Positions 1-12,075 are shown, numbered from the stretch's first letter. The stretch: DNA of 64,000 nucleotides from Tetrastigma voinierianum (GCA_016808115.1 JAEQBH010007409.1:1-64000), one strand, 5' to 3'. Numbers and translations are program-made. The notes: generated by a model from the letters alone, not told the origin.

Positions 1-690
1 TAGCAAAAATTACATTTATATCTTAATCAATTCTTCTTCACGCTACATTAATTCTAACACATTCCATTAGGCATTTAATCACTTCCAATTGATTACAATC
101 AATGGAAACCTCAACTTTTCCATACTTCTCCTACATTAAATCCTACATGTCACACATTCATAATTATTTCTTCAATTTCTTCCATTTTCATTCAACAAAT
201 TATATTTGATAATTCATCCAATGTCATTGATTTACTTAAACTAAATCAAACCAATGTATTTCCAATTAAAAACCCTTTCGTCTAACCCTCATCTCATTTT
301 CTATTCAACTTTAATTCCATTAATTCCATTAATTCCTTCAAGCATTTCAAGTAATGTCATTAAATCAATTAAAACCAATCAAACAACATCACTTCCATTA
401 ACATCCAAAGTTGACCTAAATTGACAATTCTTATAATATCATTATTTCTTTTCAATTTCTTAGCAAAATCAACCTAGAATCATGTCAATTTACTTAGCTA
501 AAGTCTTAATATAACTCAATTGAAGGTTTAGATAAATAACCATAAAAACCCTAATTGCTTAATTGAACCTCCCTCGAACCTACGCTTGACCCACTCCGTG
601 ACCAGTTCGACTATGCGTAGCTCCGGGATTTCAAACCCATGCTCCTCTCATCCCTTAACTGCGGCCCTACTACCCGGTCGCATCGTGTGG
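1..690. other. AT-rich sequence, no gene seen
   Basis: Bases 1-540 are AT-rich and full of ATTCCATTAA-like short repeats resembling the AT-rich middle of the LTR at 1519-5300. Bases 560-690 are more balanced but do not continue the gag frame that ends at 692, so element F appears deleted or interrupted here. No open frame or structural signal was found. Confidence 0.4.
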
Positions 691-691
691 G

Positions 692-1216
692 TCACGACGC
701 CACCGTGGTCCAAATCTCTGGACTAAGACCTACAACAAACCTCTTGGTCTTCGAAACTTTGTCCTCCTTACTAAATGGGACATGTTTGACGAGCTCAGAA
801 AAACTCCGCTCATAATCTGTCACGGAGAGTGTCCCCTGCTCCAGCCTAAAGAACTCCTCAGCCTTCGCATTTCTGTAACTGGCTGGAACAAACTTATCTG
901 TAAATTCTTCCTTGAACTGTATCCAGGGCACTCCCTCTGGGTATCTCCTCTGAACTGCCCTCCACCACTCTAATGCTCTGTCCCGTAGGAGAAAGGCAGA
1001 AAAAGTGACCATCTGCTCATCTGTACACTTCATCACCTGGTAGACCCGCTCATTTCCCTCTAACCATGACGAAGCCTTTTTCGGGTCTCCCAATCCATCA
1101 TAGTTCCGTGCCCCTAACTTTCGCCCCCTCTTTATAGAAGATACCGGCTCTCGGGGCTGTCGTAATGCAAAGGCTAAAAGCTGAGCCATTTGCTCTAAAG
1201 GTATCTGTCCTCCCAT
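692..1216 (-). pseudogene. gag: Ty3/gypsy gag fragment (element F)
   Basis: This 174-codon open frame is the N-terminal half of a plant Ty3/gypsy Gag, the structural protein that packages element RNA. Visible signatures of the retrotransposon gag domain are a W-rich segment (RALEWWRAVQRR, about residues 81-92), then EEFTDKFVPASYRNAKAEEF and LEQGTLSVTDYERSF. The frame starts at an ATG about 290 bases downstream of the primer binding site at 1506-1518, the usual place for gag. It stops abruptly after VVGLSPEIWTTVAS, where intact relatives run on toward a zinc knuckle; no knuckle, protease or polymerase is visible further left. The sequence is open but truncated, so it is best treated as a remnant. 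The domain assignment is firm; the exact lineage is not. Confidence 0.85.
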
Positions 1217-1505
1217 GACCTCAGGAGGCGGTGGTGGCCCCGTCTCAGTGGCTCAAGGCATGTGGTCACTATGGGATCGGGCAGGAACATACGAGACTCA
1301 TCAACAACATGTTCCTGTTTGTACTAATACCTCGCCAGAGTTTCCTCCCGGTAGCAAGTCGGCCTCGACGACGCAAATTTAATATGTCATGTAATGCATA
1401 TATGATTTTAAATCACATAAATAATTTATGCAATTTTAAAATAAAACATTAAAACAATCATATGAAAATAAAATTTTCAAATCTTTATAACATTTTCAAA
1501 ACCGT
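1217..1505 (-). other. 5' untranslated leader of element F
   Basis: This stretch lies between the primer binding site and the gag start. It is AT-rich near the primer site and GC-richer near gag. No conserved signal was recognised. Confidence 0.5.
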
Positions 1506-1518
1506 GGCTCTGATACCA
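1506..1518 (-). promoter_or_regulatory. Primer binding site, initiator tRNA-Met type
   Basis: Read on the minus strand this is TGGTATCAGAGCC, complementary to the 3' end of plant initiator tRNA-Met, the usual primer for minus-strand DNA synthesis in Ty3/gypsy and many copia elements. It directly abuts the LTR end (CA at 1519-1520 on the minus strand), which fixes both the orientation of element F and the LTR boundary. Confidence 0.9.
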
Positions 1519-2312
1519 TGTTGAAGGACCCCGACCCGGATTAACCTCATGAACCCGAGGGGACCCTTCCAAGACCCAATGGCTAGAAACTTTTCCTCAA
1601 AACAAGCCAAATAAAATCCATGTTAAAACCCCTTTACGCCCTAACATATCTTTAGAAAATAATGCGGAAGCGAAGTGTAAAATTTTTTTTTTCTTTCCTT
1701 TTCAAACACTTGGATTTTTCAGAAAAATTGGCCAGAGTTTCCTATGTTTTTGACTCTTCCCAAATTTACAAACCCAAAACATTTAAAAACACTTATAATC
1801 TTTCTCAATCCTCAACTTCAACTTCCGCTCTAGGACCTCCCCCGCCCACAATCAAATCAAACACAATATATACATATATACATTTATTCATTTCAATCAT
1901 CAAAACATTTCCTTCAATTTCCATGCATTTTTTTTTATCAAAGATTGGGCTTGAGTCGACTTGCTTCGACCGCCTACGCATTCTCGCCCACTCGAGGATC
2001 AAAGCCCACGTAGTTCCTCTTTTTCAAAATATATCCATATATGCATATATACATGAAAATTATTTGATATATAAAATATGCAAAACTATTTATATAATGC
2101 AACTCACATGCGTCATCTCCCTCGATGCTCGACTCACCCGCACGTGGAGGGTACTCTCACCGCGCACTGTCTCGTCCTCGAAAATGTTTTGAAACATATA
2201 GAAAAGAATGAGCTAAAGGAGCTCCAAAGGAGGTACATTTTCATTAAGATAACATTTTCAAGATAGACCAAAGTAATACATACTATACATTTAAAATCCA
2301 TTTATGCCCAAA

Positions 2313-2313
<1 letters not shown>

Positions 2314-2352
<39 letters not shown>
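2314..2352. repeat. (CTTT)n microsatellite
   Basis: About nine to ten perfect CTTT units lie inside the F LTR. They form a polypyrimidine run on the plus strand and a polypurine run on the element's coding strand. Confidence 0.95.
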
Positions 2353-2637
2353 TCGATGGAACCCAGGAATAAACACACCGAACGCTTTCCTCGGTATTGA
2401 CGCTGAGGGACGTAAATGATTCGGGGCCATAACCACTATGTCGCGAAGAAACTCACGCTTGCAAAGGGTTCCGGCCATAGCATTTTATCACGCAGGCGGA
2501 TATTACTCTAAACACTAATTCCTCTCCTCGGCTAGTAACCTATAACTTTACCCCCTAAATCCTTACAAGCTTAAGGTACCTCGGCCGATATCGGCCATAA
2601 CAATACAGGGTTGTGGTAACCATCGCAAGAAAACATT

Positions 2638-3065
2638 TATCAAAATACATTTATAAATCCATTTATAAACCTTACTTTATCATTTATACATTTTTGCATT
2701 CTTCTTTACACACATTTTTAACTTCCATAATGCCTTAACATATGCATACATATATAAACATTTACATTAAACTTTTCATTTAACATTAAAATCATTCACC
2801 TTTCTTCAAAATACATTTATAAATCCATTAAATCCTTTACTTTATCATTAAAACACATATATATATGCAAATACATATGTATCTTTACACATTTTAAACT
2901 TCCATAATGCCTAACATATGCATACATATATAAACATTTAATATAAATACATATATTTAGGCAAAGTAAACATTTATACATTTACTACATTCTTATGGAT
3001 ATCCATATATAAACATTTATATTAATCTTTTCCTTTTTTCACATTAAAATCATTTACCTTTAAAA
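2638..3065. repeat. Tandem duplication of about 170 bp in F LTR
   Basis: The block around 2638-2811 (AAATACATTTATAAATCCA, then CTTCCATAATGCC, then CATACATATATAAACATTTA, then ATTAAAATCATTCACC) recurs at 2812-2950, and its end recurs again near 3010-3060. Copies differ by small indels. Confidence 0.8.
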
Positions 3066-3333
3066 CTCAATTTCAAATATTAGTTTTACACTCACCGTTT
3101 CACCGCCGATCCCGCCCGCTTCCCGTCCGATAATCCTTTTCACTCAAGAAAACCACAACCATACATTAACTTCCATTGAATCCACCATACACACTCATTT
3201 TCACTCAACTACATCACATTCACTTTAATCCCATTGAACCACACTTCAAAAGACGGAATTAAGGAAATGACCAAAATACCCCTTTACTTTACAAAATGAC
3301 CTTAATGGCCTCAATTAAAATCTCTCTCCCCCG

Positions 3334-3358
3334 CCCCCCCCCCCCCCCTTTTTTTTTT
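3334..3358. repeat. Poly-C / poly-T homopolymer
   Basis: A run of about 15 C is followed directly by about 10 T inside the F LTR. Its length is likely to be unreliable in an assembly. Confidence 0.9.
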
Positions 3359-3993
3359 CTATGACCACAATTTACTTAGAAATTGGAATCATTCCAATTG
3401 ACTCATCCAAATTCAAGTTATGGCATTTTCATGCCAAACTAGTCATTTTAACAATTTTACACTCGGGACTTTTTGAAATACCCATTTTTCAATGTCTTAA
3501 CTCCATATTTGACACTGGTTCTTTATACTCTTTTGAAACTAAGGTGCTAAGGGTTCTTCTCCAATTGAATCACCCAAATTGGAGCAAATCGAAACTCACT
3601 TTACGTCCAAACAACCTAAGCAATCTATGTTCAAAAACTGAACCAGAATTTGGCTTGCACATGGCCCTACTTTGAGCAAATTTTTGGGCCACATATAATC
3701 AGAATTCGAGGGAACCTATTTCAGGACGTTTGGTTCTACTTGAAGTCTAATTTAACTAGGGACTTGAATCACTCAAATCGGATCTGAAATGAGCAAGTTA
3801 TGGCCAAAATACCAAAGCTGGTCAAAATAGAAAACGCAGCATTTCTCGCACTGATTGTCGCCCGTAAATGACCGTAACGTGTTTTTCTTCCACTTTTTTT
3901 TCCACTCTAAACACTCCAATCTAATGCCTTATACCATAATTTCACTATTGCCTAACCAATTTCAACATATTACACAAAATTCACTATCAAATC

Positions 3994-4301
3994 CTAACAA
4001 TTCCCTCACTTTCTTTTTCAAAACCTAACCTAATCCATTTCCTTCTCAATTGATATCAAAATCAACATCATTCAACCTTAAATACCACCAATTTAACATC
4101 CATACCAGAAAAGTCAAGACATTAGATATGAAAAACATCAAACCCTAACAATTCACTCACTTTATTTTTTTCAAAGCCTAACCTAATCCATTTCTTTCTC
4201 AATTGATATCAAAAGCATATCATTCAACCTTAAATACCACCAATTTAACATCCATACCAGAAAATTCAAGACATTAGACATGAAAAACATCAAACCCTAA
4301 C
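3994..4301. repeat. Two-unit 151-bp tandem repeat
   Basis: CTAACAATTC at 3994 recurs at 4145, and the homology continues through CTCAATTGATATCAAAA, ACCTTAAATACCACCAATTT and CATACCAGAAAA to about 4301. The two units are roughly 95 percent identical by eye. Confidence 0.9.
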
Positions 4302-5300
4302 TTTCCCACCATTAAAAACTTACTTGTTCTTGGTTTCCTTTGGCTTCTCTCCCTTGCTACCACTTGTAAGAGCACTTCGAGTTCTCACGGTAATAAAATC
4401 ACCTCCCTCGTCACTCGCCTCACACTCGCTTCTCCTTCCCTCTCTTTTCTGTCTTTTCTTTCTCTTTTATCTCATATGGACGAGCTCTCCTATTTTGAGC
4501 AAACTTTCATTTCCTTGAATTTATATTTTGACCCACACAATTTTGCCAAATTGCACTTGAGCCCAAAGAATTATTACCGTGACAAGACTCTTACACATGT
4601 CACCTTGTCATTGGTCCATTCTAATTAATCACAAATCCGTTAACCTATTATTTTAATCATAACTTAGCCATTAAGAAAGGTTTTGATTGGCTCTACAAGA
4701 AAATATCTCCTCTTTATAGCGTATTTTATCTCAATTTCACCTTTATACGCTTTTTATACCCCATTAAATGTCAAAATATTCTATGGTCGCCTAAACTTCA
4801 AATTGACTATGAAATATTCTACTAACCTTCAGATTCCGTGCTCTGAAATCACCGAAATCGAATTTAAAATCATTAAAATTGTAACCGACAATAGCGTATT
4901 ATTATCCAATGATGTCTGATCGGGCCGAAACTATTCAAACGGACTCCGTTTCACCCGTTCAATTTCATTAGACTCATGATTATTTCCGACATTTTCGTGA
5001 TTTTCGCCCACTTCCGAAAAATATCAAGAAGCCGAATTTCAAATTTCCGAATCACTATTCACTAAACTTAATTCTCTTCTAAATATCGCTCAAAGTCATA
5101 GGAACCACTGAATTTAAAATTCCTCAAACCCAATCCCATATAACATGAGAAACACTATTCCTAGCATCAAGAAAATTTTCTAAAAACACTTATGCCCAAA
5201 TGACATTCCAGCCTAAATTCTAATCTACCCTCATTTCTATCATCGACCTAATCGCCTTCAAAACTACTATTATTACATTCAATCAGGTTGGGGTTTTACA

Positions 5301-5688
5301 TAAAGAGAAAGATAGTTTAGAGAGAGAAGCTCTCACTTCTCTCTATAATTCCCGGGTGATCCATCCGTCAAACTCCGGCGAGACAAAAGGCAAAGTTGAT
5401 CCCCACGGCAAGAGCCACGCATGGGTACCGGTTTTATGAAGTTTCGACAACATCGGGAGGTAGTTGGTCTTCTCCTACTTGGTTATTTCTTGTTTAAAAG
5501 CCAATAAAATGGTTTTGGGTGTTGTGAGGCTGGGAAGGGCCATGGATTTTGGTCTCACGAAAGTGTAACCGATGCTTGATTGAGGCGCCATGCGGACACC
5601 CCACCGCTGTCTTCCGTATTGTTAAAATTGATTGCTTGTCGACCAAAATGGTCCATGTGAAATTGCTTGTATGCGATTGTTTGACATG
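5301..5688 (+). mobile_element. LTR fragment of the A/B gypsy type
   Basis: It contains the signature GAGAGAAG...CTTCTCTC, a GATCCA..CCGTCA segment and GTTTCGACAACATCGGGAGG, matching the middle of the LTRs at 51944-53920 and 58769-60670 in plus orientation. Its left part is cut by insertion of element F at 5300/5301 and its right part by LTR B at about 5692. Confidence 0.65.
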
Positions 5689-6125
5689 AGGTGTAAAACC
5701 CGAAAAAATCCTAATTTTCTGAAAAATGGTAAAATGGTAATTTTGGTCAAAATCCATAATTTTTCTAGATATCGGATTATGAAACGGACTTCATCGTTGG
5801 AATCCTCTTGCGAAATCTAACTACCACGTCGAATTTCATCGAATTTCGAGACAGTTAGAATTTCACGTCTTTCGAGGCACCGAGTGTCGGGTGCCATATG
5901 ACAGCTTATGAGAATTACACATGATATGAGAGACAAATTGACAGACAAGGCCACTTCCATTACATGTGTATCCATGTGACACATGTTACATTTAATAGCG
6001 AGAGTGATAAGAGATAAATGACTCATATTGTTATATGTCAGCAATTTAAAGTCAAAACTAAGAGGGACAAAGGGGAATAAAATGAAAAGAAAAAGATCAT
6101 CTCCTCTTCTTTGGCCTGCATCCTG

Positions 6126-6133
6126 TGAGTGAG
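6126..6133. repeat. Left 8-bp target duplication of the hAT element
   Basis: TGAGTGAG here matches GTAGTGAG at 10807-10814 in its last six bases. Eight base pairs is the duplication length typical of hAT elements. Confidence 0.6.
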
Positions 6134-6139
6134 TAGGGG

Positions 6140-6260
6140 ATGGCATCGGATCGGATTTGGATCGGATTTTTTAAAATCCATATCCGATCCTAAATAAAAA
6201 TAATATATCCATATCCATATCCATATACTACGGATAAAAAAAAATCTAAATCCATATCCT
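6140..6260. repeat. Subterminal hAT repeats, left end
   Basis: Dense CGGATCGGA and CCATATCCATATCC motifs are mirrored near the right end at 10660-10780. They are candidate transposase contact sites. Confidence 0.6.
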
Positions 6261-6725
6261 ATCCATCGGATTTATCCATGCGACACTGAGACATATTTTG
6301 CTAACCTATGACACCAGTTATAACTTCCTGATTCATAAATTTAAGAATATAAACCAAAGTCTAAAGTTAATAAAACATCACAAATCAAAATATTTGTAAC
6401 AAGTGACAAATTCAAAATGTTTAACATCTTAAACAAAGTTTCAACAAAGTTTGGTAGACTTCATCTTCATAAAAGTTGATGAAAATGTCAGCTATCGATC
6501 ACGTGTAATCTCGGATCCTACAATTATAAAAAAATAACTTAATATTTGAATAATTAAATTACAATATGAATTAAAATTTATTAGTTATAAAAGTTAATAC
6601 CTTCATCATGCACGTGAATATCTTTCTTCATAAATTGATGCATAACCATTCAAACAAAAAGTCATCTCCACCTAGAAAAATATAAAAAGCAAACTAATAT
6701 TAAAATTTACAAATATTATGAAATT

Positions 6726-8680
6726 CTAGGTAAATAAAAAATAAATAATCAATGAAATAAATTTACCATCATGTTTTTTCACTTCACTCCACAACCAACT
6801 TTGAGCACACATCAATGCTTCTATCATCTTCGGATGAAGTCGATTACGATGAGGGCTCACTAATCTCCCACTAGAACTGAATGCAGACTCTGAAGCAACA
6901 ATAGATACTAGAATCGCTAATATGTCTCTTGCAATAGTTTGCAAGACAGGATACTTACCCTATTCACGACACACCATAATAAAATATCAAACTCGAGAAT
7001 TATCAGCAAACATCTTCTCCAAGTAGTGGTCCAATTCAGTTCAAATTATTAGTTTTACTAGTCTTCATCCCGCATAAACAACCGATAATCACTATCAATA
7101 GTTATTGAACTCCCTTTGAAGTCATGACCGCTCCATGTACCGCATATTCGTGACGCCCTCTTTATACATTCTAGTATAATATTCTCCACCAACTCATAAC
7201 AAAAAGTCGTTTAATGTTGTTAATTTGTTCACTAAAGTCATTTGATAAACTAAAGGGAAAGTAAAAGTGAAGCACGTTTCATCTTATAAATTAGGGTCCA
7301 ATAACAGCAAAGAACACTCTGGTCAATTTATGGATCACATTCCAATATGCATCAAATTTTGCAACCATACTCTTTGCCATTGTACTAATTACTACATTGG
7401 AGGACATGAGCCATTCATTCAATGTCATTTTAATCTTGCAAATCACAGGAAAAAACATATTGGAAGTGGGATATCTTGTCCCAGAAAATAACTCAGTGAC
7501 ATAATAGAACAACTCCAACCTATCGCAAACATCCTTTGCAGTCTCCCATTCTGCTTCACTAGGCACAAGCACATAGTGTGACTCAAACAACTTAAGTCTA
7601 GGAAACACATTTTTATAAGACAAAGCAGTTTTAAGCATTAGATAAGTGGAGTTCCACCTTGTTGGACAATCCAAACCCAATCTTCTAGTATAAGGAACTT
7701 TCATTTGTTGACAAACATCCTCAAACCTTTCTATTCTTTTCGGAGATGTTGTCCAATAAACTACAGTCCTTGACATTATCAATGGCATGCTTGATCACAT
7801 CTAAACCAATCCTAACAATAAGGTTCAAGATATGTGCAGCACAACACATATGAAGTAAAGACTAGTCATTTAATAAGCAATCAACACTCAATTTTGCTTT
7901 TATCTTACCAATCATATCATTATTAGTAGAGCAATTAGCCATTGCAAGCGGATAACCTGAGTCCACATTCCACCCCAGCATAGCATCTATCAACACCTCT
8001 GTTAGCACATCACTTGTATGAGGGCAAGGGACATAAATAAACTTGAAAAAAATAACAAAATTATCAATTAAGTAAACAATGAATAAAAAAAGTATACTTA
8101 ATTTAAGAAAGAACATATTAATTTGTTATACCTCAGGATTAAACTATGTAATGTCCAAGATTTATCAATGAAATGTGTCGTAACAGACATGAAACCCATT
8201 TTTTGGTTACTAGAAGTCCACATGTCCGTTGTAATAGCAACTCTACTATCATTGTTCTCGATCAACTTCATGACTTTATCCCTCTCTTCCCCGTAAAAAT
8301 TCAAGATATGCTTCTTCACAGTATTACGGCAAGGACACTTGAAAAGAGGTTGAATGGTAGTTGTGAAATCTCTAAATCATCTATGCTCCACCATCGAAAG
8401 AGGATAGTCATGGAGAATAATCATCTTTACTAATTTCTCTATTCCCTGTTTTTCATTAAATGCACCAGAATTAACATTTCCTTTTGAATCAGTTTTCAAA
8501 ATCATTTGCCTTATGTCACCCCCTCAAATTATTCTTCTAGGGACACCTATCAAATGTTGCTTCAAATGCGACGAACCATAGGATGATTTACCCACAAAAG
8601 CTTACAATAATTGCATTGGGCCATCTCTTCATTATTAACAACCAGATGAGTAAAGTGTTTCCACATAGAACTTCGAAAAG
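6726..8680 (-). pseudogene. hAT transposase (BED finger, RNase H-like core, hATC dimerisation)
   Basis: Read right to left, four blocks of a plant hAT transposase are visible. A BED-type zinc finger lies at about 8680-8520 (MWKHFTHLVVNNEEMAQCNYC, then after a 1-base frameshift YGSSHLKQHL). The catalytic core start is at about 8319-8150 (AITTDMWTSSNQKMGFMSVT). A core segment spans 8040-7800 (NCSTNNDMIGKIKAK, HMCCAAHILNLIV). A further block spans 7788-7291 (LDCPTRWNSTYLMLKTAL, then FFPVICKI). The C-terminal hATC dimerisation domain is at 6944-6790 (SIVASESAFSSSGRLVSPHR, then MCAQSWL). The blocks are in the right order but in different frames with stops, so the gene is dead. The protein would have cut and pasted the surrounding element in the nucleus. 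Confidence 0.9.
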
Positions 8681-8719
8681 TCTGTAATCATCTTTCCTTT
8701 GCCTGATTCACACAATCAA

Positions 8720-9830
8720 CCGGCATCACATCGAGCGGAGAGTCCACCTGAGGTTCCTCCAATTGGAGCTGATTATTGTGTGCTAGCAACACTACTGCTA
8801 CAAGTGCTAGATAGTGAATGCGCCATATTCTATGCTTAAAAAAAGAATTCATAGTCAAACATAGCTTAGATGCCTTAGTGTATGCTATTCTAAATAAGTC
8901 AGATCGCTCAAAATAAAAAATTATAGAGCCATATAACTGATCATTAAAGTAATCTATTTATCTTTAATCCTATGCACCTTTAGGCTTCAATAATAGCTCA
9001 ACTACTTCTGTCGTATTCCACCAAATGGGAATTTTCTAGAACTAGTATAGTGGTTCATGTAAAATACAGGTAAACATATCAAATTTGTCAAATATAACCT
9101 AATTAAACCCACAACGGCAGGACAAATAAAATTCAAGGAAAATAACAAAATTAAATTACCTAATAAATGCAAAGTTAATAAAATGTAATTTCTTGATCCG
9201 ATTTTCACGAAAGCGTAAAAATTAAAGGAAGAACAAGAGACAGTCTTAATTCACGATCTGATCTTCATGAACAAAAAAAAAAATCGAAAACACATTACCA
9301 GAGAGGAGAGCACGAAGTTGTAGAGGAGTTAAAACTTGATAGACTAGAACGAAGAGTCGAAGACGCGACTCGTAAGGAGACTGAATGCCGAAGAAGGTAG
9401 CCACGATAAAATAATGAGAAGATGAAGAGGAGAAATGCAACTGGCTGAGGGAAGCACAAGATAGCCCCACTCCTTGGTCCACACCGTTCTCATGACTTGT
9501 GTGAAAATAGTCCATGATAGTGTTATGGGCTAGCTTTAAATGAAATATTGGGCTTGGCTTTAAATGGAATCATAGTAGGTTGGGCTTAAATGAGATTATA
9601 CTAGGTTACGGTTTTTATGATGATTGATTAGGGTCTTCAATGTTATAGTTAAAAACTTAAATTTACAGATGGGGATTAAAATTTGTGGTATTAGATTAAG
9701 ATTTATACTGACAAGATAGGAGTTAGGTTAGTGATGTTTGATTAGGATTTCAAGTGTTAAAATTAAAATTTACAATATTAGGAATTAGAATTTGTGGTGT
9801 TACGTTAAGGTTAGGGATTTAGGGACTAAA
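8720..9830. other. hAT 5' non-coding region
   Basis: This lies upstream of the BED finger on the minus strand. It includes a Ser-rich open stretch at 9246-9515 that resembles no known domain, and AT-rich spacer. It is probably the 5' leader and promoter side of the transposase gene. Confidence 0.4.
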
Positions 9831-9847
9831 AATCCAAGCAGATCCAG

Positions 9848-10148
9848 AAGATCGTCGCTGTCAGGCTTTCCTCTGCTCTAGAGGAGATTAATCGGCTAAA
9901 TGCCATCGCAGAAGTAGATAGAGCCCGGTCATTCAAAGAACGTTGTCAGCTTGGCTTTAAAGAGTTTAAAGAGTCACATAAGTTTTAATTCTTATACAAC
10001 GGGAGGGCTTCTTCATATATCGTCGACTATCAAGTTCATCGGTGATTCCAAGAATGGCCAAAAGCTCAAACATCTTGGAAAGATATGTCCAAATTCACTT
10101 AGGGCCTGGAAGGATAATGAAGACGTGAATCAAAAGATGACTGTATGA
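9848..10148 (+). other. Coding-like fragment inside the hAT element
   Basis: In one plus frame bases 9848-9990 read without a stop as a charged helical stretch (LSSALEEINRLNAIAEVDRA, then RSFKERCQLGFKEFKESHKF); the following 150 bases are open in other frames. It is more balanced in base composition than the AT-rich DNA on both sides and lies on the strand opposite the transposase. It could be a captured host-gene exon, as hAT and other DNA elements are known to carry, or chance. The protein family is not recognised. Confidence 0.35.
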
Positions 10149-10659
10149 GGCTTATCAACAAATTAGGTTTGTGGTGTTATAGGTTTAAAGTTTACTGTGT
10201 TAAGAAGTTAGGCTTACAATGTTGAAGTATGAAAATATGCTATGGTTTACAAATTACAATTAGGACTAGATTTATAATTTATAATGTTATTGAGTTAGTT
10301 TGGGGTTTACATTATTATATTTTTAGTATCTATTTCTAACTTTACTAATTAGGATTTTTAAAAATTAAATAAATTAAATATTTGAATTAGTAATGTGAGA
10401 TCATATCATATTATATAGTGTTATTACAAATTACAATTAATTCATATTATATAAAAATTAAACTATGCCTATATTGACAATTATAAATTTATAATGTATA
10501 TAAATATATTAATGATATTAATCAATAATTGCTATAATTGTATATGGACTATATTATATATATGTGTGTTTGTATCGGGTAGAATCGATCGTATATAATC
10601 GGGATCGGACGGAGATCCGCACGCTCGGCCTACCGATACGAAGCTCTCGACGGATACGC

Positions 10660-10780
10660 CTAAATCCATATCCAATCCATATCCATTCAAAAAAATCGGA
10701 TTTTATCCATATCCATATCCATTATCCAGTCAACGGATTTTTCTACTGTTTGATAGGATCGGATCGGGTCGGAAATCCAC
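10660..10780. repeat. Subterminal hAT repeats, right end
   Basis: CCATATCCATATCC and GATCGGATCGGGTCGG motifs mirror those at 6140-6260. Confidence 0.6.
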
Positions 10781-10806
10781 GGATACGAACACATTTTCCA
10801 TCTCTA

Positions 10807-10814
10807 GTAGTGAG
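10807..10814. repeat. Right 8-bp target duplication of the hAT element
   Basis: GTAGTGAG pairs with TGAGTGAG at 6126-6133, six of eight bases matching. Confidence 0.6.
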
Positions 10815-12075
10815 GAGAAAATATTTAGAGAGAGAGTCTATATTCCTCTAAGATCTACGGTGGTTCGACCATTTGCTTCGTTTCTGAGCAAGAGGAGAAA
10901 TTGGTCTACTAAAGGCTACGAGGATACCTAATTTTGTGGAGTTTCAACAACCCGAGGAGGTAGGGTTTTCTCTTACTTGATTTATTCTTTAGCTAAGAGC
11001 CATTTTAATGGATGGGGATATCTTGGGCCTGGATGGTTGTATTTTTGGGTCTAAAGATTGGGACTGAGTGAGGAAATCCCTAGAGTGGTCGTTGGACATT
11101 TTTGAGACTTAGGGTTGTATTGTTCACGTGATCTTGTGTGCGGTTTGTGTTGCTTGGGCGGTCTATAATGAATTGCTTAAATTGTTTGCGATAGGCCCAT
11201 GTGAGCTAATTTTGGTGTTATTGCTATGAATGAACAACATGTTGTTGTGTGTTAATTGTTTTTAGTATATGCATGTTTAATATATTAACATGAATTGTTG
11301 TGAAATGGCATAATGCATTTCATATGCATCAGCAACCTGCACACATGGAGTGCATGACATGAAAGAAAAATGGAAAATGGTTGTGAAAGGAATTTCAAAG
11401 GAAGATTTTCTAAAGAATTGCCTGAGAGTTGTCAATAGCCTATCTCGGGAGGGAAGACCATGACTGCTTTCAAGAATTACCCAAGAATTCACCTCTGAGT
11501 GGTCGTCTAATGATTTTAATTTAAATCGAGATATGTTTTCAAGAACAAAAACCTTTTGTTTTGAAAACAAGTTTTTCACACTTGGCTTAGTAATGCGTGA
11601 GGAATTAGTAAGTTCGAGAAGGGAAAGGGTGAGTCACATTCTCATCCATTTCATGTAGATATTTGAGTAGGAAATATATATGTTTTGGCTTGAATGTTGG
11701 TTTTAAGTATTGCATGAGCACTTAGGCGGAGTAACCCATGAGGATAACTCCACTATCGGGCATTGCTCAATTGCCGAGGGAAAATATTTCGTGCATCAAG
11801 GTTCACTTGGGGATGGGACGTATCCGAGGCCTTAGAGACGGCAAATGGGCCATATGTGGCCTATGTATTTTTTTAAAAATTGCAAAAGACCTAGCTTTTG
11901 ATAATTTTGTAATCAAAACAAATTGTAAATTAACTTATTTTTGTATAAAATACACATTTTGGTGAGTATGGGATAAGGGCCAATGTGGCCATTTTACTGC
12001 ATATGGGTCTCAAGGATGTGAGACTCCATAGGTTTCAGTCGACGGTGGTCAACTGACCCCGAATCGGGTGTCACA

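Larger units (their letters stand above)
1519..5300 (-). mobile_element. 5' LTR of element F (3.78 kb)
   Basis: On the minus strand the LTR begins TGTAAAACCCCAACC at 5300 and ends GGGGTCCTTCAACA at 1519, immediately before the tRNA-Met primer site. TG...CA ends and the short inverted similarity (AAAACCCC / GGGGTCCTT) support the boundaries. At 3782 bp it is unusually long for a gypsy LTR. It contains several tandem expansions (2314-2352, 2638-3065, 3334-3358, 3994-4301), which account for part of the length. The right flank (5301 on) is the middle of another LTR, so F is the younger insertion. The partner LTR lies outside the window, so no target duplication can be checked. Confidence 0.65.
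6134..10806 (-). mobile_element. hAT DNA transposon, 4.67 kb
   Basis: The ends are TAGGGGATGG at 6134 and CCATCTCTA at 10798-10806, which is TAGAGATGG when inverted: a short imperfect terminal inverted repeat of the Ac/Tam3 style. Subterminal regions on both sides are rich in CCATATCC / GGATATGG-like and CGGATCGGA repeats (6140-6260 and 10660-10780), as is usual for hAT transposase binding. A hAT transposase remnant lies inside on the minus strand, and an imperfect 8-bp duplication flanks the element. It is inserted in gypsy LTR B. The transposase is frameshifted, so this copy is not autonomous. Confidence 0.85.
5692..12075 (+). mobile_element. Plus-strand gypsy LTR B, interrupted by hAT
   Basis: The LTR starts TGTAAAACCCGAAAAAATCC at 5692. 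Its first part is collinear with the A1 LTR start (the GGTCAAAA block, TCGTTGGAATC, then TTTCGAGGCA). It is broken at 6133 by the hAT element and resumes at 10815 with GAGAGAGAG, TTTCAACAACCCGAGGAGG, then the CATGTGAGCTAATTTTGGTG block. It ends CGGGTGTCACA at 12075. Without the 4681-bp insertion the LTR is about 1.7 kb. No tRNA-Met primer site follows 12075; instead further LTR-like sequence does, so this is a rearranged or solo LTR. Confidence 0.65.

Noticed and set aside
1506..1518. tRNA gene fragment
   Set aside because: Only the tRNA 3'-end complement is present and it abuts an LTR; it is a primer binding site.
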